Source: Rhizobium sp. NZLR1 (lineage in GTDB: Bacteria > Pseudomonadota > Alphaproteobacteria > Rhizobiales > Rhizobiaceae). From it: DNA of 64,000 nt. A program made the position numbers and the translations under genes. The stretch spans positions 434,001-498,000 of the forward strand of contig NZ_CP071633.1 of the NCBI RefSeq assembly GCF_017357385.1, read 5' to 3'. Below the pieces are notes generated by a model. The model was not told the origin of the DNA. It did no database searches and worked only from the letters and a program-made list of their open reading frames with translations. Below, piece after piece: positions 44,804 through 54,534 of this stretch. Positions within the stretch are counted from its first letter, which is position 1. The number at the start of each line of letters is the position of its first letter.

Positions 44804-46516
44804 GGCTATTTAGTAATGCGACAGTTGGGCCAGTTAGAGATGCGACAATCTTGCCTCTTGGTGCACTGGTTAATGCCAACGTTGGGAGCAAGGATGACGA
44901 TCTTCAGCCTGGTCGAGACCAGGAGCGGTCGGAGTCGTCATGTCCTTTATGATCACCATGTCGCAGAAAGAATTGCATCGCCTCGAAGTTGTCCAGAAGA
45001 TCCGCGATCGGCGCCTTAGCGTTGTCCAGGCCGCCGAACTGCTGGGCCTTAGCCGAAGTCAGATGCACAGGCTGCTGCAGGCGTATGACCATGCCGGTGC
45101 GGCCGGCCTGGTTTCGAAGAAGCGATCGAGACCAAGCAATCGGCGCCATGGCGAGGAGTTTCGCAATGCGGCGCTGGATCTCATCCGCGAACGCTATCTG
45201 GATTTCGGTCCGACGCTGGCTCGCGAGAAGCTGATCGAACTGCATCATATTTCGGTCGCCAAGGAGACGCTGCGGCAATGGATGACAGAGGCCGGCATCT
45301 GGATCTCGCGGCGTGAGCGCAAGAAGCGGGTTTTCCAGCCGCGCGGCCGGCGCGATTGTTTCGGGGAGCTGGTTCAGATCGATGGATCGCATCACTGGTG
45401 GTTTGAGAACCGCGGTCCTAAATGCGCCCTGCTCGTCTACATCGATGATGCTACCGGCAAGCTGCTGCATCTGCGGTTCGCCGGATCAGAGAACACGTTC
45501 GACTATCTGCATGCGACGAAGGCGTATCTGCAGCAATGGGGTAAACCACTGGCGTTCTACAGCGACAAGCACAGCGTCTTTCGCTCGACTAATGCATCGG
45601 AGAAAGACCGGACGAGCGGGCTAACGCAGTTTGGACGTGCGCTCTATGAGCTGAACATCGACATCATCTGCGCCAACACTCCGCAAGCCAAAGGGGGAAC
45701 GCGCCAACCAGACGCTGCAGGATCGGCTGGTGAAGGAGTTGCGGCTTCGCAGTATCGACACGATCGAGGCTGCCAATGCCTATGCATCAGAATTCATTGC
45801 GGATTTCAATTCCCGCTTCGGCAAATCGCCGCGCAATCCGAAGGACATGCACCGGCCGCTTGCCGATCATGAGAACCTTGACGGCGCCATGTGTAGGAAA
45901 GAAGCTCGCACGCTGTCGCAATCCCTGACACTGCGCTATGACAAAGTCCTCTTCGTTCTCGAACCCAGTGCCGTCTCCAGGCCCTTGGCAGGCAAGAAGG
46001 TCGTGGTTTGCGACTATCCGGATGGACGCCTCGAGATCATGCATGAGAGTTACGTCCTACCTTATAGAACCTTTGACACCTTGCGCTCGGTTCATCGGTC
46101 AGTTGTTGTCGAGAACAAGCGTCTGGATGACGTGCTCTCGGTCATCATAGAACAGCAGGCAGGGCGGGACCAGCAGCGCAGCAAAAGCGGCCCTCGTCGC
46201 ACTGGACAGACAGATCATATGTTTGGCATTCGCGACGGCAGCACGAGCAACGGATATCAGAAGCGCGGGCGCAAGCCGGGTAAAAGGAAGGATTTCATGA
46301 GCGATCCGGACGTGATTGCTAAGCGACAGAAAGCTCTGGCTCGTATGGAAGCTGCAGAATGAATGGTGGCGAGCATATCTCAAAGCTAAAGCCGAAGGCA
46401 TCTCATCCGCCCCCGCTCCTCCCTAGCAACCCGGCCCAGCCGGTCGGATCGGGGGCTGATCCGAGGAACAAGTGTCGCGTTTCTAATTGGCTGGAACCGT
46501 CGCGGCTCTAACCAGC
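44804..46516 (+). mobile_element. ISNCY-like insertion sequence with imperfect terminal inverted repeats
   Basis: The left end (from ~44804) and the inverted right end (to ~46516) share a pattern in which TTAGnnnnGCGAC recurs at about 24-base spacing: TTAGTAATGCGAC and TTAGAGATGCGAC on the left, TTAGAGCCGCGAC and TTAGAAACGCGAC on the right when inverted. Between them is one transposase gene, frameshifted. Exact ends and target duplication could not be fixed. Confidence 0.7.
44940..46362 (+). pseudogene. ISNCY-family transposase, frameshifted
   Basis: The first frame (from ATG 44940, or ATG 44958) encodes a helix-turn-helix (LSVVQAAELLGLSRSQMHRL) and the front of an integrase-like core with the first catalytic Asp (QIDGSHHWW) and the second (FYSDKHSVF). 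At ~45700, in the codons for the region before the catalytic Glu (AKG...ERANQTLQDR), about five bases are missing, and the rest continues in another frame from ~45730 (VKELRLRSIDTIEAANAYAS) to 46362. The element should be unable to move on its own. Confidence 0.75.
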
Positions 46517-46580
46517 TTTGACAGACCGACGTCCAAAGATCGTGGTCGTTGGTTCGTATCGTTTGAAGCCGTGCAGACCT

Positions 46581-47330
46581 TCAATATTTCTTTTTGCGAA
46601 CGATCTTGTTGCCGCGTGGTCCGCTGAGGACTGGTGTTCTATCGCCGTTTTCAGCCACAAGGCTTCGCCACCGTTCGAGGCGGTGGTCGGCCAAAGTGCC
46701 GCTTTTGACAGCGCCCTGAACTGCGCAGCCCGGTTCATGCGCATGGGTACAATCGCGAAATCGGCAAAGCAGTGCCAGTTCCGTTATGTCGGCAAAAAGC
46801 GTATCGATCCCGTCGGTCACATCACTGAGGTAAAGTGTTCTTATTCCTGGATTATCTATGACCCAGCCGCCGCCTGGAATAGCATGCAGCGATCGCGCCG
46901 TTGTGGTGTGACGGCCTTGGGCGTCATATTCGCGAATAGTCCCGGTTTTCTGCACTGAGTCAGATGCAGGTCCGGTCAGCGTGTTCACCAGCGTCGATTT
47001 TCCAACGCCGGAAGATCCCACCAGGGCAATCGTTTGGCCAACGCCGCACCAGGAACTCAAAAAAGAGCTTGCAACGGCAGGTAGGTCACGCTGCAAAGCC
47101 TCGGCTTTGGCCTGAAATAGGCTAACGTCGTCCACAGTGTCAGCCTTCGTCAACACGATCACCGCTTTGCTTCCTGCCTGGTTGGCCATGATCAGGTAAC
47201 GTTCTAGCCGGTCAGTATTGAAGTCGGCGTTGCACGACGTCACGATCAACAGTGTATCGACGTTGGCAGCAACAAGTTGTTGGCCACGTCCGACTTCCGG
47301 GCGTCGCCGAAACACGGTTTTTCGCTCGAG
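46581..47330 (-). pseudogene. RsgA (YjeQ)-type ribosome GTPase, 5'-truncated
   Basis: About 250 residues of a circularly permuted GTPase: AANVDTLLIVTSCNADFN, G4 LTKADT, G1 GSSGVGKST, G3 DNPGIR and the zinc motif CRFRDCTHAHEPGC. The N-terminal OB-fold (~90-100 residues) needed for ribosome binding is missing, and the segment between G4 and G1 is about 14 residues shorter than usual. Upstream the reading runs into an IS6-type transposase remnant. The open frame starts with an ATG at 47345 provided by the junction. A second, intact rsgA elsewhere in the genome is likely. Confidence 0.7.
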
Positions 47331-47331
47331 C

Positions 47332-47448
47332 CTAGTGACAAGCATGTCGGACCGGGGATCGGAAAAACACCGAATACAAAATCACGTCTCTCGAATAGTG
47401 GCTGCCCTTGAAATCGACCATGACCGAGAACTCAACCCGCCGGTGCAT
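47332..47448 (-). pseudogene. IS6-family transposase N-terminal remnant
   Basis: A 38-codon minus-strand frame from ATG 47448 reads VDFKGSHYSRDVILYSVFF, matching the opening of IS6-family transposases (FKGxHxxxxVIL.AV.FY), then loses similarity and stops. It joins directly to the truncated rsgA remnant. No other part of the element is nearby. Confidence 0.5.
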
Positions 47449-47569
47449 CTTCACCCCGGGTCTATGCCATCATAAATCAGGTTGCAAATGACCGGAAAAA
47501 TTTGCGACGAAACCCTTTGCTGTCCGGCTGAAGAAGATAACGGCATCGGAAACCCAAAGCGTGGCAAGC

Positions 47570-48436
47570 TTACCGGTGGCTCGTCGCCCTGAAATCCGTC
47601 GGACTTGCGCCCATCAGTTGACGAAACTGAGTCGAAAAGTGAAACGCCGAATGAAAACCGAGAATACCGGCGATCTCCTTGATCGATTTGTCGGTGTTTA
47701 CTAAAAAATCTCCAGCCCGCTGAATGCGCACGGTCATTTGATATTGCTTGGCCGACATGCCGGTCTGCTCCCGGAACAGGCGCCGGAAGTAGGGATAGCT
47801 GACGCCTAGCTCCTCGGCGAGTTGCTCGACAGAAAGCGCATGGCCGCAACGCTCCATCAAGGTCATACGCGCGCGATCGACAAGCCTGCCTGATGCGTTG
47901 CTGCTGATGTCGGTGGGCCGGCATAAGAGAGCAAGCAGTTGGAGGCCTAAGGTCGAAATCAGCGGCTGATTGCGCAAGGTATCGTCCTGCGCCAGCGCGT
48001 GGATCGAGGCGAAAACATCGGAAACTTCCGCGCTGCTCTGATGAACTGGCCGCTCCGGTTGCAGCAGGCCTGCATCGCAGGCAAAGTCGAAAGCACTTCC
48101 CCGACATTCGATCCAGTGCTCGACCCACCCCGTGCGACGATCGGGGGCAAACCGGTGCCATACCCCTGGAAAGAGCAGGAAAATCGAGCCTCCGGCGATC
48201 GTGACCTGTCGACGTTCATGCCCAAATTCCAACCGTCCGCTTCCGGCGCTAATGCGCACCACCTGGTAGGCGTTCAGGATACGGCCGCGCGACCAACTGA
48301 AATGATGATCGTCCGGATGACGGCTCGGTGGGTAGTCGGAATGGGGCGCGATTTCTGTATAGCCGGTAGAAACGGCCGTGCATCCCCAGGCGGCGCAAAG
48401 ACGATTGTCTGGCATGTAAACGAAATAGTTCTGCAT
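47570..48436 (-). CDS. AraC-family transcriptional regulator
   Basis: A 288-residue regulator with an N-terminal cupin sugar-sensing domain (GRLEFGHERRQVTIAGGSIF, FPGVWHRFAPD) and two C-terminal helix-turn-helix motifs (SVEQLAEELGVSYPYFRRLF; SIKEIAGILGFHSAFHFSTQ). It is divergent from the sugar ABC genes, with 191 bases between, and very likely controls them in response to their sugar. The start ATG 48436 follows the leader region shared with the binding-protein gene. Confidence 0.85.
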   Translation of the reverse strand: MQNYFVYMPDNRLCAAWGCTAVSTGYTEIAPHSDYPPSRHPDDHHFSWSRGRILNAYQVVRISAGSGRLEFGHERRQVTIAGGSIFLLFPGVWHRFAPDRRTGWVEHWIECRGSAFDFACDAGLLQPERPVHQSSAEVSDVFASIHALAQDDTLRNQPLISTLGLQLLALLCRPTDISSNASGRLVDRARMTLMERCGHALSVEQLAEELGVSYPYFRRLFREQTGMSAKQYQMTVRIQRAGDFLVNTDKSIKEIAGILGFHSAFHFSTQFRQLMGASPTDFRATSHR

Positions 48437-48627
48437 GTTCCTTGCTGCGCCTGAGGATCATATTTTGTATGCAAAAGATCATTTTTGCGGAATATGCTGT
48501 CGTGTCAACGAGAATGCTTGGTGTTAACGTCAATAGGTAAGGTCAGTTTTCGGATGACCTGAACATCTGCGCTGAGATCATCAGCGCTGCCGTTGCCAGG
48601 GAGGGCAGGGGCCGGGAGGAGAGAGAC

Positions 48628-49797
48628 ATGAAACATCAAGCCAGACTGCTGGTGGTGGCCGCTTGCCTTGCGGCTTCTGCTGCCTATGCCGAGGATTTCC
48701 ACGGGTTCGATCCGCTAAAATTCGGCGGCAACATGCTGTCGGCCGATAATCTGAAGGCGATGGCGGCAGATGCCGCCAAAATCACCCCGCCGAAAAACGG
48801 CAAGACCTACAGCATCGGTTTTGCCAATCTGCAGCGCGATATTTCCTTCGGCGTACTTGTCGAAAAAGGCATTCAGCAGAATGCGGATGCCGCAGGCGTC
48901 GAACTCCTGATCGCGGATAACCGTCTCGACGGGCCGACGGCGCTGGCCAATGCCAAATCGTTTGCCGAGCGCAAGGTTGACTACGTCATCGAATTCCAGA
49001 CCGATGCCAATTTCGGCCAGACCGTAATGGACGTCTTCAAAGCGGACGGCACGAAGGTGACGGCAATCGACATTCCGATGCCGGGCGCGAGCTTCTTTGG
49101 CGTCAACAATCCGAAGTCCGGGTTTATGGGCGGGTCCTATCTGGCAACGGCGGCGCAGAAGAAATTTGGCGTCGATGCCGTCAAGACCGGCTATCTGGTC
49201 ATCGGCGCCCTGCCGCAATCGGGCGTCATCCCGCGCATGCGCACGGAAGGCCAGCGGGCCGGTTTCCTGGCGCTGACCAAGGACTTCCCGGCCGATCACA
49301 TCATCGAAATCGATACCAAGAACACGCTGCAGGAATCCTTTGCGCAGATGAACAACGTCATCGGCCGCATTCCGCCGGGCGTGCCAATTCTGCTCATCGC
49401 CATCAATGACCAAGCGACGATGGGGATGCTGCAGGCCGTGCGGGCTGCGGGCCGCGCCGATCAGGCGATTGCGGTCGGCAACGGGGCAGACGAGGCCGAG
49501 GCGCTTGCCACCGATCCGAACCTGGTTGCCGCTACCGGTTCGTTCCCCGGCAGCTACGGAAACTACCTGATCCCGATCGCGCTCTCGGCCCTTGCCGGAA
49601 AACCCGTCCCGGAGGCGACGTTCGTCACCCACCAGATGGTCACCAAGTCCAATATCTGCCAGTTCTACAAGGAATTTCAATGCGTCGGCGAGGCTGATGC
49701 GTACGTGTTTCCGGAAACGGAATTCGCAAGTTACCTCGCAGACCTGAAGAAGCAGGACTGGCTGAAAGGCTACGAGGCAATTCTCCCTCAGCAGTAA
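48628..49797 (+). CDS. periplasmic sugar-binding protein of an ABC transporter
   Basis: A 389-residue protein with a clear signal peptide (LLVVAACLAASAAYA, cleavage near ED at ~22). The mature part is a periplasmic-binding-protein fold of the ribose/LacI type (YSIGFANLQRDISFGVLVEK, IADNRLDGPTALANAKSF, KVDYVIEFQTDANFG). GAGGAGAGAGAC precedes the ATG. It is somewhat longer than RbsB-type proteins (about 300) because of extra N- and C-terminal segments. The ligand is unknown; the isomerase-like enzyme downstream suggests a pentose or 6-deoxy-hexose. Confidence 0.85.
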   Translation: MKHQARLLVVAACLAASAAYAEDFHGFDPLKFGGNMLSADNLKAMAADAAKITPPKNGKTYSIGFANLQRDISFGVLVEKGIQQNADAAGVELLIADNRLDGPTALANAKSFAERKVDYVIEFQTDANFGQTVMDVFKADGTKVTAIDIPMPGASFFGVNNPKSGFMGGSYLATAAQKKFGVDAVKTGYLVIGALPQSGVIPRMRTEGQRAGFLALTKDFPADHIIEIDTKNTLQESFAQMNNVIGRIPPGVPILLIAINDQATMGMLQAVRAAGRADQAIAVGNGADEAEALATDPNLVAATGSFPGSYGNYLIPIALSALAGKPVPEATFVTHQMVTKSNICQFYKEFQCVGEADAYVFPETEFASYLADLKKQDWLKGYEAILPQQ

Positions 49798-49826
49798 GAG
49801 GGATGCCGTCAAGGGAGCGTCACGTG

Positions 49827-51389
49827 ATGGACGAGAGAACTGAAGGGAGCCGCAATCAGCGGCTCCAGATCGCCAATGTCACGAAAGCGTTTGCTGGCGT
49901 GACGGTTTTGAAGAACGTGTCCCTTGCGGCCCATGCGGGCGAAATCGTTGCACTTCTCGGTGCCAATGGGGCCGGCAAGTCGACGCTTATGAAAATTTTG
50001 TCAGGCGTCTACACGCTGGACAGCGGACAAATCCGAATCGACGACAAAATCACGACGATCGCCACCCCACAGGATGCGATTGCGGCCGGCATCCGGCTGA
50101 TGCCGCAGGAGCTTTCGGTGCATCCGGACCTGTCTGTCGCTGAAAACATCGCGCTTGGCTCCATGCCGAAGCGGAGGTTTGCGGGCATTCCCATGATCGA
50201 CCGGCCGGCAATGGACGGACAGGCGGAGACGCTGCTCAAGCGATTGCGGCTCGATCATGTCGCGACCGGCCGGCGCATGGGCTCGCTGCCTTTGTCCGAA
50301 CAGCGAATTGTCGAAATCGCCCGCGCGCTTTCCGGCAAGGCGCAGATCCTTATCATGGACGAGCCGACGGCATCGCTGGGCGAGGCTGACGCCAACAATC
50401 TATTCGAGGTGATCGAGGCGCTGAAAGCCCAGGGTGTCACCATCATCTATATTTCGCATTATCTGGACGAGGTCTTCCGGCTCAGCGACCGTATCGTCGT
50501 GTTGCGCGACGGCGAGGTTCGTGGCGCGTTCAAGACGGCGGAGACCTGTCGCGACGAGGTGCTGACGGCAATGCTCGGCAGCGATCTCGGCGACCTCTAT
50601 CCGGCCAAATCAGCAGCGCGTTCGGATGCCAAGATCGTCCTGTCCGTCGAGAGCCTGTCTCTTCCCGGGTGGCTTAACGGCGTGTCGCTTTCCGTGCGGC
50701 GCGGTGAGGTATTTGGTGTTTTCGGCCTGATCGGTTCCGGCGCCGAAAAGATCGGCCCTGCCATCTACGGCGCCGAGTCTGCCGCGCGTGCCAAAGCCGT
50801 CCGGCTGAACGATATCGACATCGGCCTGTCCTGGCCGCGAAAGAGCGTACGCGCGGGTATCGGCTTTGTCGCCGCCGAGCGCAAGCGTCAGGGGCTGATC
50901 GGCAATCTGTCGGTGCGCACCAACACCACGCTGCCCTATCTCAGCCTTTTCACGCAATCCGGCGTCGTCGATCAGAAGCGCGAAGACGCGAGTACCAGCG
51001 ACTGGATCAAAACCTTGCGGGTCAAGACATCTGGCCCGGATCAGGAGATCCGCCTTTTGTCCGGCGGCAACCAGCAGAAGATCTGCCTGGCCCGCTGGTT
51101 GCTCGGAAGCCCCAGTTTCCTGATCCTCGAAGAGCCGACACGTGGCGTCGATCTTGGCGCCCGGCGCGAGATTTACGCGGAAATCCGCCGCCTGGCGGAA
51201 GCGGGACTTGCGATCCTGATCGTCTCCTCCGACGCGGAAGAGGTGGCGGGGCTCGCCGATCGCAGCCTCGTTCTGGAGGATGGAAAGGTCGTGGCCGAGC
51301 TTGGACAGGATGCGACCGCGACGGACCTGATGCGCGCAGCCGAGCTTCGGCCTGCCGTCCGCGATACGAATGAACCGGAGAAATCATGA
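49827..51389 (+). CDS. sugar ABC transporter ATP-binding protein (RbsA/AraG-like)
   Basis: A 520-residue protein with two ATPase modules, as in RbsA, AraG and XylG. The first has Walker A GANGAGKST, signature-like LPLSEQRIVEIARAL and Walker B ILIMDEPTAS. In the second the P-loop is degenerate (FGLIGSGAEKIG), normal for this family, and the signature is LLSGGNQQKICLARWL with LEEPTRGVDLG. ATG 49827 has AAGGGA ten bases upstream; the ATG at 49803 directly abuts its purine run. The stop overlaps the permease start as ATGA. Confidence 0.87.
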   Translation: MDERTEGSRNQRLQIANVTKAFAGVTVLKNVSLAAHAGEIVALLGANGAGKSTLMKILSGVYTLDSGQIRIDDKITTIATPQDAIAAGIRLMPQELSVHPDLSVAENIALGSMPKRRFAGIPMIDRPAMDGQAETLLKRLRLDHVATGRRMGSLPLSEQRIVEIARALSGKAQILIMDEPTASLGEADANNLFEVIEALKAQGVTIIYISHYLDEVFRLSDRIVVLRDGEVRGAFKTAETCRDEVLTAMLGSDLGDLYPAKSAARSDAKIVLSVESLSLPGWLNGVSLSVRRGEVFGVFGLIGSGAEKIGPAIYGAESAARAKAVRLNDIDIGLSWPRKSVRAGIGFVAAERKRQGLIGNLSVRTNTTLPYLSLFTQSGVVDQKREDASTSDWIKTLRVKTSGPDQEIRLLSGGNQQKICLARWLLGSPSFLILEEPTRGVDLGARREIYAEIRRLAEAGLAILIVSSDAEEVAGLADRSLVLEDGKVVAELGQDATATDLMRAAELRPAVRDTNEPEKS

Positions 51390-52390
51390 GCAAGTCGTCC
51401 TCCATTCCCGCAGCGCCAGGTGTTTCGAAGAAGCAGCCAAGTTCGCTGACCGACTTTCTCGGCCGCCCGGCCGCCGGCATCGTGCTCCTCCTGGTGTTCT
51501 ACATCCTGCTTCTGGCCGCGTTCTCGCTTCTCTCGCCCTATTTCCTGACGCTGAGCAACCTGTCCAACATCGGCACCAACATGGCCTTCATCGGCTTGAT
51601 GGCTGCCGCCGGTACGCCGCTGATCATCGGCGGCGGACTCGACCTGTCGGTTGCCGCCGTTGCCGGTCTTGCCGGCGTCATCGTGGCGCTGATGCATGCC
51701 AACGGCATCAATATCTGGGCTGGCTGCCTCACGGCGCTTGTTATTGGCTGCGCGGTTGGCGTACTAAACGGATTTATCGTCACTCGGCTGAAGCTCAATC
51801 CCCTCATCGCCACGCTCGGGACGATGAGCATATTTTCCGGTCTCTCCATGGTCATGACCGGCGGCCTGTCGAAGCCCCTCTTCATTCCAGCCTTCAACTG
51901 GCTCGGATCCGGCCGCCTGTTCGGCATCCCGTTTCCGATCATCCTGATGCTGCTCGTGTTCGTCGCGCTGTGGCTAATCCTGTCGAAGACACCGTTCGGA
52001 CGCTTCGTCTATGCGACCGGCGGCAATCCAGAGGCTAGCAGCTTGCTCGGCGTGCCCGTCGAGCGGACCCAGATGGTGCTCTATATCGTCTCCGGACTTT
52101 CAGGCGCTGCGGCCGGCATCATCCTTGCCGCAATGCTTGGCGCTGCAGCACCGAATGCCGCCGGACAGCATCTGCTGACCATCATTGCTGCCATCATCCT
52201 TGGAGGCACCAGCCTGTTTGGCGGACGCGGCAGCGTCTGGGGCACGCTGATCGCAGTCCTCATTCTCGGCACACTCAATAACGGTCTGACGCTGATGAAC
52301 GTGTCCTCCTTCTGGCAGGATGTGACCCGCGGCGTCGTTCTCTTGATGGCTGTCGGCCTCGATCAATTGCGCGTGCGCCTGCAAAGCTGA
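51386..52390 (+). CDS. sugar ABC transporter permease (RbsC/AraH-like)
   Basis: A 334-residue inner-membrane protein with eight to ten membrane segments and the branched-chain/ribose permease pattern: PLIIGGGLDLSVAAVAGLAG, LNGFIVTRLKLNPLIATLGT and GGTSLFGGRGSVWGTLIAVL. It is coupled by a four-base overlap to the ATPase gene. Only one permease gene is present, so a homodimer is expected. Confidence 0.88.
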   Translation: MSKSSSIPAAPGVSKKQPSSLTDFLGRPAAGIVLLLVFYILLLAAFSLLSPYFLTLSNLSNIGTNMAFIGLMAAAGTPLIIGGGLDLSVAAVAGLAGVIVALMHANGINIWAGCLTALVIGCAVGVLNGFIVTRLKLNPLIATLGTMSIFSGLSMVMTGGLSKPLFIPAFNWLGSGRLFGIPFPIILMLLVFVALWLILSKTPFGRFVYATGGNPEASSLLGVPVERTQMVLYIVSGLSGAAAGIILAAMLGAAAPNAAGQHLLTIIAAIILGGTSLFGGRGSVWGTLIAVLILGTLNNGLTLMNVSSFWQDVTRGVVLLMAVGLDQLRVRLQS

Positions 52391-52421
52391 CGCCATTCCA
52401 TATTGCATCGGAGAAATACAA

Positions 52422-53849
52422 ATGTCTGAACGCCCATTGAAGGCCGGCCTATTCGGCATCGGCCTGGAGGCCTACTGGCCGCAATTCAAAGGTCTTGAAA
52501 CGCGTTTGCGCGGCTATGTCGATACCGTCGAGGAAAAGCTTGCGCGCCCCGGCGTCGAGGTCGTCAACCTTGGGCTGATCGATACGCCCGAAAAAGCGCT
52601 GGAAGCCGGCCATCAGTTTCGTCAGGCCGATGTCGACATAATCTTTCTCTACATCACCACCTATGCCCTCTCGTCGACCGTTCTGCCGGTGGTCCGTCGT
52701 GCAAAGGTTCCGGTGATCATTCTCAATCTGCAACCGACCGCAGCCATTGACTATGCCAGCTTCAACGCGCTCGGCGATCGCACCGCGATGACCGGCGACT
52801 GGCTGGCGCATTGCTCGGCCTGCCCCGTCCCGGAAATTGCCAATGTCTTCCACCGGGCGGGCATTAGCTTTCATCAGGTGACCGGCGTTCTCACCGGCGA
52901 TCCGATCGTCGAGGAGGAGATCAACGACTGGATCGAGGCTGCGCGCGTCGCCCATGTAATGGCGCATAATCGGCTCGGCGTCATGGGCCGCTACTACAAT
53001 GGCATGCTCGATATCTATTCGGATCTGACCGCGCAAGCGGCAGCCTTCGGAACACATATCGAAGTGCTGGAAATCGACGAGCTGGCGCGGCTCCGCAATG
53101 ACGTAAGCGAGGCGGATGTCTTCGCCTGTCTGGCGACGATCAAAGCCGAATTCGATGTGCAGCCCGACTGCGACCCCAAGGAGCTGGCGCGTGCGGCAAA
53201 AACCGCAGTGGCGCTGCGAAGACTGGTGATCAAGAAATCGCTCGGGTCGCTGGCCTATTATTACGAATCTCAGCCCGGCAACGAATACGAGGACATTATC
53301 ACCTCGGTCATCGTCGGCTGTTCGATGCTGACGGCCAATGGCGTGCCGGTTGCCGGTGAGTACGAGATCAAGAACGCTCAGGCCATGAAGATCATGGATA
53401 GCTTCGGTGTCGGCGGCTCGTTCACGGAATACTATGCCATGGATTTCGCCGCAGACGTCGTGCTGATGGGGCATGACGGGCCCGGGCATACCGGAATTGC
53501 CGAGGGGCGCACCAAGATCCGCCCGCTGCAGGTTTTCCACGGCAAGGTCGGCTTCGGCGTCAGCGTCGAGATGTCTGTCAAGCATGGACCGGTGACGCTG
53601 CTTTCGGTCGTCGAGAGCGCCGGCAAGATCAAGCTGCTCTGCGCAGAGGGCGCCTCAGTCGCAGGCCCGATCCTCGAAATCGGCAATACCAACAGCCGGT
53701 ATCAGTTTCCGCTGGGAGCGCGGCGCTTTGTCGAAGCGTGGAATGCGCAAGGACCGGCCCATCACTGCGCCGTCGGCGTCGGGCATATTGCCGGGCGCAT
53801 CGAAAAGCTGGGAAAGCTGTTGGGTCTTGAGTTCGTAGCGGTATGTTAG
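52422..53849 (+). CDS. L-arabinose/L-fucose isomerase-like enzyme
   Basis: A 475-residue protein of the AraA/FucI superfamily. By alignment with AraA motifs the metal and catalytic residues are present: E313 (VAGEYEI), E336 (SFTEYYA), H351 (LMGHDGPGH) and H455 (VGVGHIAG). The N-terminal part is a Rossmann-like substrate domain. CGGAGAAAT precedes the ATG. It differs from standard L-arabinose isomerase in the surroundings of the second Glu, so the sugar may not be arabinose. The gene follows the ABC transporter genes, and no kinase or epimerase for a full pathway is present in the window. Confidence 0.72.
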   Translation: MSERPLKAGLFGIGLEAYWPQFKGLETRLRGYVDTVEEKLARPGVEVVNLGLIDTPEKALEAGHQFRQADVDIIFLYITTYALSSTVLPVVRRAKVPVIILNLQPTAAIDYASFNALGDRTAMTGDWLAHCSACPVPEIANVFHRAGISFHQVTGVLTGDPIVEEEINDWIEAARVAHVMAHNRLGVMGRYYNGMLDIYSDLTAQAAAFGTHIEVLEIDELARLRNDVSEADVFACLATIKAEFDVQPDCDPKELARAAKTAVALRRLVIKKSLGSLAYYYESQPGNEYEDIITSVIVGCSMLTANGVPVAGEYEIKNAQAMKIMDSFGVGGSFTEYYAMDFAADVVLMGHDGPGHTGIAEGRTKIRPLQVFHGKVGFGVSVEMSVKHGPVTLLSVVESAGKIKLLCAEGASVAGPILEIGNTNSRYQFPLGARRFVEAWNAQGPAHHCAVGVGHIAGRIEKLGKLLGLEFVAVC

Positions 53850-53978
53850 CGTGACGGTGAGATGAGCGAGGCCTCACGGCCGCCTTCAATGCAGGCCCTG
53901 CGGCAACAAATTCGTCCCAGGTTGGTGAAGCCCGTCATTCGGGTGGTTGAAAAGACGTTAGGACTTGTGTTTGGTCGT

Positions 53979-54006
53979 TACCATGTTAATGGAATCAGCA
54001 TGTTGA
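53979..54006. promoter_or_regulatory. HpaR-like operator candidate upstream of hpaR
   Basis: TTACCATGTTAATGG, followed at one helical turn by CAGCATGTTGA, lies about 25 bases before the hpaR start. Its centre matches CATGTTAA of the perfect palindrome upstream of hpaF (62292-62303), so it may mediate autorepression by HpaR. Confidence 0.4.
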
Positions 54007-54024
54007 TGCGAGCGGATCGCCAAA

Positions 54025-54534
54025 ATGCAGCAAAAAACAGCTGGTAGCCACACTCAACTTCCGTCTGAACCCTCGTCCGACGAGACGACTCAGCCGCAGC
54101 GCGCCCGCCGCTCTCTGGCAATTTCACTTTTGCGTGCTCGCGAAGGGGTGATGAGCCATTTTCGGCCGATCCTGGCAGCGCATGATGTGACAGAACAGCA
54201 GTGGCGCGTCATTCGTGTTCTGTACGAGGCGGACAAGTTGGATGCGAGCGAGGTGGCAGATAAGGCCTCAATTCTCGCCCCGAGCCTGACGCGGATGATC
54301 AGGTCGCTTGAGGAGCGCGGTTTCATTACCAAACATAGGGATGACGACGACGGCCGACGGGTGCTGTTACAGATTACTTCGGCAGGACAGGCTATTGTCG
54401 AAGAAGTTATGCCGGAAAGCTTGAAGGTGTATGCTGACATCGATAGGCGATTTGGTGCCGAGCGAATGGAGAGACTTCTCGACATGCTGGAAGAGCTCAC
54501 CGCTTTAAGGCTCGAAGAAGCGCCTGATACCTGA
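54025..54534 (+). CDS. hpaR: homoprotocatechuate operon regulator HpaR (MarR family)
   Basis: A 169-residue MarR-family repressor. After a short polar N-terminus, the body reads SLAISLLRAREGVMSHFRPI and HDVTEQQWRVIRVLYEADKL; this opening is characteristic of HpaR. The winged helix is ASEVADKASILAPSLTRMIR, and the wing is HRDDDDGRRVLLQIT. It should repress the hpa genes until homoprotocatechuate or a related phenol binds. It lies on the strand opposite to the pathway genes, separated from them by a disrupted dehydrogenase and an IS5 fragment. HpaR-box-like palindromes occur upstream of it and of hpaF. Confidence 0.85.
   Translation: MQQKTAGSHTQLPSEPSSDETTQPQRARRSLAISLLRAREGVMSHFRPILAAHDVTEQQWRVIRVLYEADKLDASEVADKASILAPSLTRMIRSLEERGFITKHRDDDDGRRVLLQITSAGQAIVEEVMPESLKVYADIDRRFGAERMERLLDMLEELTALRLEEAPDT

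Noticed and set aside
53862..54047. A 61-codon frame upstream of hpaR
   Set aside because: No ribosome-binding site or family features; the region is better explained as the hpaR promoter with operator-like sequences.
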